DNA from: Desulfocapsa sp.
Lineage (GTDB): Bacteria; Desulfobacterota; Desulfobulbia; Desulfobulbales; Desulfocapsaceae
Reading direction: 5' to 3'
NCBI GenBank assembly: GCA_029934815.1
Contig: JAOZLM010000177.1
Location: 1-5,441 of the forward strand
Length of the DNA: 5,441 nt
In this document: one piece after another, positions 1 to 5,441 of the stretch
How positions within the stretch are numbered: position 1 is the stretch's first letter
Layout of the letters: each line of letters begins with the position of its first letter
The notes under the pieces: model-generated
Database searches by the model: none
Seen by the model: only the letters and a program-made list of their open reading frames with translations
Told to the model about the DNA's origin: nothing
Program-made: the position numbers and the translations under genes

Positions 1-858
1 CGGGATCGAATCCTTGAAGTGGATCCCAACGCAATTGCAGAAGTGATTCAGGCCGGTGAAAAGATAGAAGAAGAACGTTCCTCCTCTCTCTCTTCAAGTC
101 ATATTACAATCTGGCAGGATATTTATGATTCGCTCGGCACCGAAGAGTTCAATGCTCTTTACCATGCTCTGCAGCCAATGGAATATGAGACGGGTGAAGT
201 TATAGTCGAACAGGGGGCTATCAGCCCTGAACTTTATTTTATTAATTCCGGTGAAGTACGGTTGAGTTGCTGGCGTGATAAGGATGAGATTTTTCTCAAA
301 CGAATCGGTGCCGGAGAAATTATGGGTGCTGGTCCTTTTTTTGATGTATCCGTCTGGACAGTTTCACTCACTTCGCTTAGTAAAACGACAATTCATATTC
401 TTGAGAGAAAGAACTACCTTGAACTGCGTGAGCAGTATCCGGGCATAAAATCCTGTCTGTTGGATTACTGCCATAAAACTGATACTGTTCCAGAGTTGTT
501 ACGGATGTCTGGTGAAGACCGCAGACGTTCAGTTCGTTATCCGCTCTCTCTTATTGTAAAACATGCGCTCCTCGACAGATTTGGGAATGCCAGTATGAAG
601 AGTTTTAAAGGTGAGATTGCAGATCTTTCCAGATCCGGGCTTTCCTTTTATATTCGGATTTCCAGAAAAGAAAATGCAAGGCTGATGCTTGGGCGCGGCA
701 TAAAAACACTGCTTCCTGTTCCTGGAAAAGAACCCGTTACTATAATAGGGCAGGTTGTGGCTGTAAGGTTTCAGCACTATGGTGAAAGTGACTATTCTGT
801 GCATGTGCAGTTTTCTGAGCCCATTGCCGCCAGTGTCATCAAAAGTGTAGTTGGGTAA
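1..858 (+). CDS. Cyclic-nucleotide-binding-like domain plus PilZ domain regulator (5' end outside window)
   Basis: Probable c-di-GMP-responsive cytoplasmic regulator. The frame is open from base 1 to the TAA at 856-858. A GTG at 19 is the first in-window start candidate, but it has no Shine-Dalgarno and the six codons before it are also open, so the true start is probably upstream. Counting from that GTG, residues about 42-152 resemble a cAMP/Crp-type beta-roll (YETGEVIVEQG, then LYFINSGEVRLS, then GAGEIMG). Residues about 167-268 are a PilZ domain with both c-di-GMP signatures: R169-xxx-R173 and D202-x-S204-x-x-G207. No helix-turn-helix or membrane segment is visible, so it is unlikely to be a DNA-binding Crp homologue. 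The phosphate-binding stretch of the first domain lacks the usual Glu and Arg, so cAMP or cGMP binding is doubtful. c-di-GMP binding is inferred from the motifs; the output is unknown. It is the first visible gene of a probable three-gene operon. Confidence 0.88.
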   Translation, partial: RDRILEVDPNAIAEVIQAGEKIEEERSSSLSSSHITIWQDIYDSLGTEEFNALYHALQPMEYETGEVIVEQGAISPELYFINSGEVRLSCWRDKDEIFLKRIGAGEIMGAGPFFDVSVWTVSLTSLSKTTIHILERKNYLELREQYPGIKSCLLDYCHKTDTVPELLRMSGEDRRRSVRYPLSLIVKHALLDRFGNASMKSFKGEIADLSRSGLSFYIRISRKENARLMLGRGIKTLLPVPGKEPVTIIGQVVAVRFQHYGESDYSVHVQFSEPIAASVIKSVVG

Positions 859-870
859 TTTCCAACTCAC
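845..870 (+). promoter_or_regulatory. Intercistronic hairpin across the stop codon of the CNBD-PilZ gene
   Basis: Bases 845-854 pair with 862-870: GTG with CAC, a bulged T at 848, then AGTTGG with CCAACT. The 7-nt loop (855-861) contains the TAA stop. No run of T follows, so it is not a typical terminator. It ends 12 nt before the ATG of the dihydrouridine synthase gene, which has no visible Shine-Dalgarno, and could affect coupling or mRNA processing. It may also be chance pairing. Confidence 0.3.
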
Positions 871-882
871 TCTGCTACAACT

Positions 883-1869
883 ATGATAATAAAAGCGAAT
901 GGGGATCCTATTTCCCTAAACTCATGCTCTATCTTCCCCCCATTGGCACTTGCTCCAATGGTTGGTTTGTCTCATTCTGCCCTTCGTCTTCTTGTTGTTG
1001 AACTTGGAGGTGCAGGACTCTTTTTTAGCGAGATGCTCTCCGTTGGCAAACTTCCCACCGAAAACGAAAAGATATCTCCGTTTCTCACAAGAACTCCCGC
1101 AGAAAGCCCTTTTTTTTATCAGATATTTTCGGGTCCTGGCCTAGACGTTGTGCCTGCAGTAGAACGCTTACACACATTGAACGCCCAGGGTATCGACTTG
1201 AATCTAGGCTGCCCGGCACCTGCTCTTCGTAAGCTTGGAGCGGGTTCGTTTATGGGAGATAAGCTGATTGTAGAAACTATACGGAAAATACGCTCCGCCA
1301 CCACTTTACCGATCAGTGCCAAAATTCGTCTTGGTAAGACTCTTGATGAAAAAGTTCTGGTGTCTTTTTGTAAAATGCTGGAAAGTGAAGGTGTTGATTT
1401 GTTAACTGTGCATGGACGTCTGCATGGCGAAAAGTTTTGCAGAAAAGTACGTTGGGACTGGATCGGTAAAGTGAAAAATACAGTAACTATTCCGGTGATT
1501 GCAAATGGCGGGATTTTTACCGTAACCGATGCCAGAAAATGTTTGCATGACTCCGGTGCCGACGGCTTGATGGTTGGCCGGGGAGCAGCCATTCGTCCCT
1601 GGATTTTTGCTGATATAGCTCGTGAATTATATGGAGTAGAGCTTGCGGAAAGGCCATCATTAGCTAAAATCTATTTTCGTTTTGTAGAACTTCTTGAAGA
1701 TCGTTTTCAGTCGGAACGAAGGCTTGGACGCCTAAAACAGTTTACCCACTACTATGCTGAGAACTTTGCTTTTGGGCATCACCTTGCATCTGGAGTCCAA
1801 AATGCTAATAGTATAAAAGAGGCAGGTGAGATAGCAGGAAAGTTTTTTGAAAAGTCAGATGAACAGTAA
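883..1869 (+). CDS. dus: tRNA-dihydrouridine synthase (Dus family)
   Basis: FMN- and NADPH-dependent enzyme that reduces uridines to dihydrouridine in the D-loop region of tRNA; cytoplasmic. The 328-residue length is normal for the family. Visible motifs, in order along the TIM barrel: LAPMVG at 23-28 (FMN phosphate side), FYQIFSG at 78-84, NLGCP at 107-111 with the catalytic Cys110, AKIRLG at 146-151 (flavin-contacting Lys147), TVHGR at 175-179 with His177, ANGG at 207-210, and GLMVGRGA at 228-235 followed by RPWIF. The small helical tRNA-binding domain fills about 255-328. RPWIF recalls DusB, but the loop after the catalytic Cys (CPAPALRK) lacks the CPAKKV pattern of E. coli DusB, so I do not assign a subfamily or target position. 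ATG 883 is the only normal start between the upstream stop and the essential APM motif. It has no Shine-Dalgarno, so translation may be coupled to the gene ending 24 bp upstream. Confidence 0.95.
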   Translation: MIIKANGDPISLNSCSIFPPLALAPMVGLSHSALRLLVVELGGAGLFFSEMLSVGKLPTENEKISPFLTRTPAESPFFYQIFSGPGLDVVPAVERLHTLNAQGIDLNLGCPAPALRKLGAGSFMGDKLIVETIRKIRSATTLPISAKIRLGKTLDEKVLVSFCKMLESEGVDLLTVHGRLHGEKFCRKVRWDWIGKVKNTVTIPVIANGGIFTVTDARKCLHDSGADGLMVGRGAAIRPWIFADIARELYGVELAERPSLAKIYFRFVELLEDRFQSERRLGRLKQFTHYYAENFAFGHHLASGVQNANSIKEAGEIAGKFFEKSDEQ

Positions 1870-1871
1870 AC

Positions 1872-1877
1872 GGAGGG
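1872..1877 (+). promoter_or_regulatory. Strong ribosome binding site for the phasin-like gene
   Basis: GGAGGG lies 6 nt before the ATG at 1884, a near-ideal Shine-Dalgarno. It fixes the start of the small gene and contrasts with the dus gene just upstream, which has none. This suggests the small protein is made at a higher level than dus from the same transcript. Confidence 0.85.
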
Positions 1878-1883
1878 AAGACA

Positions 1884-2183
1884 ATGATTGATGTAGTGAA
1901 AAAAATACTCCTGACAGGAGTCGGTGTTGCAGCGTTAAGCAAAGAAAAAATTGAAGATTTAGCCAGGGATCTTGCTGAAAAAGGGAAGATGACAGAGCAG
2001 GAAGGAAAAGCTCTTGTCGATCAGCTGCTGACAAGTTCCGATGAAGCCAGACAGGATTTGCAAAAGCAGATCGAAGCTAAGGTGCAGGTAGTCCTTGAAA
2101 AGATGGATCTAGCAAAGAAGAGCGAAGTAGACGCCTTAAAGCTTGAAATTGAAGAACTTAAAAAAGCTGCAGCGCAGGAATAG
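1884..2183 (+). CDS. Small phasin-like protein (PHA synthesis regulator type, COG3937-like)
   Basis: A 99-residue, highly charged, almost wholly helical cytoplasmic protein. Residues 8-19 form a short Gly/Ala-rich hydrophobic stretch, too short for a membrane span. Residues 20-50 match the pattern I associate with small phasins: LSKEKIEDLARDLAEKG, then EGKALVDQLL. The centre (53-73) is an amphipathic helix, and 76-96 (KKSEVDALKLEIEELKK) has heptad spacing typical of a short coiled coil. Phasins coat or regulate polyhydroxyalkanoate granules, but short members also occur in genomes where that role is unproven, and no pha gene is visible here. The assignment comes from sequence resemblance only. 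The start is well supported by GGAGGG 6 nt upstream. It lies 14 bp after dus, ends in TAG, and is the last gene before a stem-loop, so it is probably the final gene of the operon. Confidence 0.82.
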   Translation: MIDVVKKILLTGVGVAALSKEKIEDLARDLAEKGKMTEQEGKALVDQLLTSSDEARQDLQKQIEAKVQVVLEKMDLAKKSEVDALKLEIEELKKAAAQE

Positions 2184-2211
2184 AGCTTAGCATATTGTAT
2201 TGTGGCGTATC

Positions 2212-2239
2212 AACGGCGATGATGAAAAACATCGCCGTT
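2212..2239. terminator. Stem-loop between convergent genes, probable bidirectional terminator
   Basis: AACGGCGATG (2212-2221) pairs perfectly with CATCGCCGTT (2230-2239) around an 8-nt loop, giving a 10-bp GC-rich stem. It sits 29 bp after the phasin-like stop and 20 bp beyond the helicase stop on the other strand, the expected place for a shared terminator. Neither side has a good T-run, so termination may be inefficient, or the stem may mainly protect mRNA 3' ends. Confidence 0.65.
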
Positions 2240-2258
2240 CGGCATAGTCTGTTCGTTA

Positions 2259-3965
2259 TCAGTAATTCTTAGGCTTACGGGATTTATGATGTTTGAAAGG
2301 CTTTCGCTTGCCGCTGTACTTTTTATTACTGGCCGGTATCGCCTGGACAACTTCGATGGAGACATCTTTGCCATTTATCTCAGATTGTCGAAACGCATTT
2401 AAGATTTGTGTGGTATATCTGCTGTCTGCTTCAAGACGGGCAGAGTTCCTGAGAATGTCTATCTGGCCGATTTTTATACGACCTACATTCTCTATTTCAT
2501 TTATTTTACCAATAATTCCCTGGGGCATTATTCCCTGTCGTCTGCCAACATTAAGCTGAAAGGTTGTGAACTTTTGATTAGGCCGCATGGTCGCCCGTGA
2601 ATCATTCTGCTTACGATCCCGGCCGTCTGGCTCTCTTGAAGAAACATTTAAGTCCGGTGCGTTTTTATAATACTCAAGGAATTTGTTAAACTGTAACGAG
2701 ACAAAATGCTTGATCAGATCTCCACGTTCAAGGTGCTGCAGTTTTGATTCAATCTCTGCATAGAGTGGCTCTATCTGCTGATAATCTACCTTTACTTTGG
2801 TAACCTCATCCATCAGATTAAGCATCTGTTTTTTGCAGATTTCTGCTCCTGAAGGAACCTGACATTGTTTGAACTTTTTCTGAATCTTTCGCTCTATTGA
2901 TTTAATCCGGTAGCGTTCTTTATTGCTGACTATTGCGATGGAAATACCTGCACGACCAGCTCGCCCAGTACGACCACTTCTGTGAGTATAGGATGCGATT
3001 TCGTCAGGGAGATTGTAATTTATAACGTGGGTGAGATCACTTACATCCAGACCACGAGCCGCAACATCAGTCGCTACAAGTATCTGAAGATTACGACAAC
3101 GAAATTTACTCATTACATGATCCCGCTGTGCTTGTGAGAGATCACCGTGAAGGGCATCTGCATTATAGCCATCATGTATGAGCTTACTTGCCACATCGTT
3201 GCATTCCCGGCGGGTACGACAGAAAACAATCGAGTAAATATCAGGGCTGTTGTCCACAATTCTTTTTAATGCGGGATAGCGATTACGTACCTGTACCATA
3301 TAGAACTCGTGGCACACATTCTCAGCCCCGGCATTTTTGGTGCCGACAGTGAGTTCCAGAGGCTTGTTCATATATTTTCTGGAAATCGCGGATACTTCAG
3401 CAGGCATTGTCGCTGAAAAGAGCAGAGTACTTTTCTCTTTGGGAGTATTTTCAAGAATGGCTGTGAGGTCATCCTGGAATCCCATTTGCAGCATCTCATC
3501 TGCTTCATCAAAGACCACAAAGTTGATCTGCGATAGGTTGGCAGCTCTTCGGTTAAGAAGATCTTTTAAACGTCCAGGAGTGGCAACAACAATTTGTACA
3601 CCTTTTCGCAGACTTCTGATCTGCTGATCAATTGGTGATCCGCCATAAACGGATAATATTTTCAATCCTGAAATATGTTTGGAATAAGCGTCAATATCGC
3701 GTGCAACCTGCATACAGAGTTCTCGTGTAGGGCAGAGAACAAGCCCTTGAGTATGCTTTTTCTTTGGATCGATAAGCTGGATAAGAGGAATACCAAAAGC
3801 TGCAGTTTTTCCGGTTCCTGTTTGGGCAAGACAGACAAGATCAGTCTGTTTCTCGAGCATGCGGGGAATTACTTCTTTCTGAACAGGAGTTGGTTCGGTA
3901 AAACCCAGTGAAGAAAGTCCTTTCAGGATTTCATCGTTAATGCCTAATTTTTCAAATGCTTCCAT
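2259..3965 (-). CDS. deaD: DEAD-box ATP-dependent RNA helicase with C-terminal DbpA-type RNA-binding domain
   Basis: RNA-dependent ATPase that unwinds short RNA duplexes; relatives act in ribosome assembly, mRNA decay and cold adaptation. All core motifs are present in 568 residues: Phe4 and the Q motif GFTEPTPVQ (21-29, Gln29), Walker A AQTGTGKT (47-54), PTREL (79-83), GG (108-109), TPGR (129-132), DEAD (153-156), SAT (185-187), IVFCRT (246-251), ATDVAARGLDV (298-308) and HRSGRTGRAG (328-337). After a helical linker (about 350-440) and a polar stretch, residues about 465-542 resemble the DbpA RNA-binding fold (RRM-like), followed by a Lys/Arg-rich tail (548-568). The layout and length resemble E. 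coli DeaD/CsdA (629 aa) more than DbpA (457 aa), though the same end domain binds 23S rRNA in DbpA, so the exact target is open. ATG 3965 places the Q motif normally. Stop is TGA. It has its own probable promoter in the 192-bp gap after murJ. Confidence 0.96.
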   Translation of the reverse strand: MEAFEKLGINDEILKGLSSLGFTEPTPVQKEVIPRMLEKQTDLVCLAQTGTGKTAAFGIPLIQLIDPKKKHTQGLVLCPTRELCMQVARDIDAYSKHISGLKILSVYGGSPIDQQIRSLRKGVQIVVATPGRLKDLLNRRAANLSQINFVVFDEADEMLQMGFQDDLTAILENTPKEKSTLLFSATMPAEVSAISRKYMNKPLELTVGTKNAGAENVCHEFYMVQVRNRYPALKRIVDNSPDIYSIVFCRTRRECNDVASKLIHDGYNADALHGDLSQAQRDHVMSKFRCRNLQILVATDVAARGLDVSDLTHVINYNLPDEIASYTHRSGRTGRAGRAGISIAIVSNKERYRIKSIERKIQKKFKQCQVPSGAEICKKQMLNLMDEVTKVKVDYQQIEPLYAEIESKLQHLERGDLIKHFVSLQFNKFLEYYKNAPDLNVSSREPDGRDRKQNDSRATMRPNQKFTTFQLNVGRRQGIMPQGIIGKINEIENVGRIKIGQIDILRNSARLEADSRYTTQILNAFRQSEINGKDVSIEVVQAIPASNKKYSGKRKPFKHHKSRKPKNY

Positions 3966-3967
3966 AT

Positions 3968-3975
3968 CTTTTTCC
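3968..3975 (-). promoter_or_regulatory. Weak ribosome binding site of the helicase gene
   Basis: On the minus strand GGAAAAAG ends 2 nt before the ATG at 3965, with its GGA core 7 nt upstream. A better match, GAGGT (3982-3978), lies 12 nt before the ATG, which is rather far, and falls in a small hairpin. Which one ribosomes use cannot be settled from sequence. Confidence 0.45.
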
Positions 3976-3977
3976 AG

Positions 3978-3991
3978 ACCTCAGGTGAGGT
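3978..3991 (-). promoter_or_regulatory. Small hairpin or inverted repeat in the helicase leader
   Basis: In the mRNA, ACCTC (3991-3987) can pair with GAGGT (3982-3978) around the 4-nt loop ACCT. The 3' arm is a Shine-Dalgarno-like GAGGT, so the stem could limit helicase translation. As DNA it is also a 14-bp inverted repeat (ACCTCA-GG-TGAGGT on the plus strand) that could be a protein site. The stem is short, so either role is speculative. Confidence 0.3.
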
Positions 3992-4103
3992 TGCCTATCT
4001 TCCATTATTTATCAAAACTGAAAATCAGAGATTGAACAGTTCGGGTTGTTTCATCAGTGGGATTGAATATCGATCTGATTGTTTGCCATTTATGTAACCG
4101 ATA

Positions 4104-4132
4104 TATGTAAGAACGCAAGACCTAAATATCAA
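4104..4132 (-). promoter_or_regulatory. Candidate sigma70 promoter for the helicase gene
   Basis: On the minus strand, TTGATA (4132-4127, five of six matches to TTGACA) is followed after exactly 17 nt by TACATA (4109-4104, a weak -10). Transcription would start near 4097, giving a leader of about 130 nt before the helicase ATG. It lies 25-54 bp past the murJ stop, which fits independent expression of the helicase. The -10 is poor, and other AT-rich -10-like stretches occur closer to the gene around 4003-4012. Confidence 0.4.
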
Positions 4133-4157
4133 GTGCTAAAAAAGCAGGAAGGGCGAT

Positions 4158-5441
4158 TTATCTTTTGAATTTAGCATAAATTTTTGAAGTTACAGAGGTG
4201 AATTCATCAAGCTTTGTCAGTTGGAGAATAAGTCCGTATAGAGATGCTGCAATTCCAATGATAAAAGCCAGTGCAAGGACAGACTGAAAAAGATTTCCTG
4301 TGAGGTATGGATTAAAAAAACCTTTGCTCCAGTATAAAAAACCAGCCATAACAGAACCCGCAGCACAAATTTTCCCAAATCCAACAGCCAGATAGGAAAC
4401 AGAATACCCTTTGGTTTTCACATAAAGCACACTGCTAAGAAAAAGAAAATTAAGTATCATTGAACAGGAAGTGGAGAGGGCAATTGCAAGATGCTGAAAA
4501 GTATCGATGGTAAGATTAATAAAAATGATATTGCTGGCAACTGCTAAAAATGCGCCATAGAGAGGGTATTTGGTATCTTCCAGGGCGTAGAATACAGGAA
4601 CCAGGATCTTGTTGGCAGAATAGGCAAAAAGGCCAATGGCATAGAATGTTAAGGTGTTGGCAGTTGCTATTGTATCAAATGCAGTAAAGGCACCACGTTC
4701 AAAAATTATTCGGATAATGGGTTCAGACAGAAGGATAAGGCCAATGGTTGCGGGGATCGTAAGGCTAAAAACCATGGTAAGAGAAGAAACCATGGTTTCC
4801 TTCATGCCACTTATATCTTTTTTAGCAGCGTGTCTGGCAAGAACAGGCATTGCGGCAATGGAAAGTGCCACCCCGAAAACCCCAATGGGAAGCTGAACAA
4901 GACGAAAGGCATAGTTCAGCCAGGAAACAGAGCCTTCAGCGCAGGAAGATGCAAAATTGGTATTTATGAAAATATTAATCTGTGTGGGGGAAAGGCCAAT
5001 GATTGCCGGAATCATAAGGGTAATAATTCGTTTTAAGCCCGGATCGTTAATACGTAATCGTGGGGTAAATTTAAAGCCACATTTTCGCAATGTGGGAATC
5101 TGCATAGATAGTTGTAAAATGCCACCAAGCAGTGTGCCCATGGCCATACCAACGATGGCAGGATATCCAAAGTGAGGTAAAATAAAGGCAAAACTCACCC
5201 CTCCCACAATTGACCCCATATTGAAAAATGCTGAGGCCATTGCCGGCACAAAGAATTTCCCTTTGGCGTTGAGAATTCCCATAAATACGGCTGAAAGAGA
5301 GATGAAAACCAAAAATGGCAGCATTATTTTTGTGAGTAAAACAGTGAGTTCTGTTTTGCCTGGCACTTCAGAAAAGTTTGACGCAAGCAGGTGAACAAGA
5401 GAATCCGCAAAGAAAATGCCAAGCAGGGTCAGGCAGGAGAG
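4158..5441 (-). CDS. murJ: Lipid II flippase MurJ (MviN family), N-terminus outside window
   Basis: Inner-membrane protein that flips lipid II from cytoplasm to periplasm for peptidoglycan synthesis (MOP superfamily). The frame is open to the window edge: 427 residues are visible, against 511 in E. coli MurJ, so about 85-95 N-terminal residues are missing. The GTG at 5366 is internal, because the 25 codons before it continue a MurJ-like membrane segment (LLGIFFADSLVHLL). Counting from the first visible residue, family landmarks are FMGILNAKGKFFVPA (53-67), YAFRLVQLPIGVFGVAL (177-193) with Arg180 at the place I would align with the essential Arg270 of E. coli, FERGAFTAFDT (247-257), and the ALEDTKYP segment (286-293). 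At least ten hydrophobic segments follow one another, ending in a basic tail (SKIYAKFKR). The catalytically important early Arg and Asp residues cannot be checked here. It is upstream of the helicase gene on the same strand. Confidence 0.95.
   Translation of the reverse strand, partial: LSCLTLLGIFFADSLVHLLASNFSEVPGKTELTVLLTKIMLPFLVFISLSAVFMGILNAKGKFFVPAMASAFFNMGSIVGGVSFAFILPHFGYPAIVGMAMGTLLGGILQLSMQIPTLRKCGFKFTPRLRINDPGLKRIITLMIPAIIGLSPTQINIFINTNFASSCAEGSVSWLNYAFRLVQLPIGVFGVALSIAAMPVLARHAAKKDISGMKETMVSSLTMVFSLTIPATIGLILLSEPIIRIIFERGAFTAFDTIATANTLTFYAIGLFAYSANKILVPVFYALEDTKYPLYGAFLAVASNIIFINLTIDTFQHLAIALSTSCSMILNFLFLSSVLYVKTKGYSVSYLAVGFGKICAAGSVMAGFLYWSKGFFNPYLTGNLFQSVLALAFIIGIAASLYGLILQLTKLDEFTSVTSKIYAKFKR

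Noticed and set aside
529..870. 113-residue open frame on the minus strand opposite the PilZ domain
   Set aside because: Antisense to motif-bearing coding sequence, with a composition typical of reversed coding DNA and no family resemblance.
1119..1592. 157-residue open frame on the minus strand opposite dus
   Set aside because: It lies wholly antisense to a clear Dus enzyme, its translation shows no recognisable domain, and it has no ribosome binding site I can support. It is a coding shadow.
3337..3911. Plus-strand open frames of 78 and 96 residues opposite the helicase core
   Set aside because: Both lie antisense to the conserved DEAD-box motifs and show no independent features.
4134..4146. 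TGCT-AAAAA-AGCA as a terminator after murJ
   Set aside because: The stem is only 4 bp and AT-rich with no following T-run on the minus strand; too weak to call.
4768..4800. Two copies of AAACCATGGT separated by about 10 bp
   Set aside because: They fall inside murJ and simply encode the repeated tripeptide Thr-Met-Val (TMVSSLTMV). The inner CCATGG palindromes follow from the codons.
5364..5366. GTG as the start of the MurJ-like gene
   Set aside because: The frame stays open for 25 codons to the window edge and these encode a MurJ-like membrane segment, so the GTG is an internal valine codon.

Overview
This window looks like ordinary chromosomal DNA from a Gram-negative, moderately AT-rich bacterium. 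The genes are tightly packed and of housekeeping type. The mix of a CNBD-PilZ regulator, a small phasin of the COG3937 type, a DeaD-type helicase with a DbpA-like RNA-binding end, and MurJ would suit Desulfobacterota (former Deltaproteobacteria, Desulfobulbales-like). That placement rests on protein resemblance recalled from memory and is tentative. I see no mobile element, CRISPR array, tRNA or rRNA gene.

Left part, plus strand (1-2183): three closely spaced genes that read like one operon. The first is a protein with a cyclic-nucleotide-binding-like fold followed by a PilZ (c-di-GMP-binding) domain, whose frame is open to the window edge and probably starts upstream. Next comes a tRNA-dihydrouridine synthase, 24 bp downstream. 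Last is a 99-residue phasin-like coiled-coil protein, 14 bp further on, with a strong GGAGGG ribosome binding site. The block ends in a perfect 10-bp stem-loop (2212-2239) in the 75-bp gap before the next gene, which converges on it.

Right part, minus strand (2259-5441): a complete DEAD-box RNA helicase with all family motifs and a C-terminal DbpA-type RNA-binding domain. Upstream of it lies the 3' part of murJ, the lipid II flippase gene, whose first roughly 85-95 codons fall beyond the right edge. A 192-bp gap separates the two. It holds a plausible sigma70 promoter (TTGATA-17-TACATA) and would give the helicase mRNA a leader of about 130 nt, with a small hairpin that could cover a GAGGT Shine-Dalgarno sequence and a 17-codon upstream reading frame that overlaps the helicase start.

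Functionally the window mixes signalling (c-di-GMP), tRNA modification, carbon-granule or coiled-coil biology, RNA remodelling and cell-wall synthesis. No single pathway ties these genes together, and I do not see a new multi-gene system. The points most worth a second look are the apparently degenerate nucleotide pocket in the CNBD-PilZ protein and the structured leader of the helicase gene.
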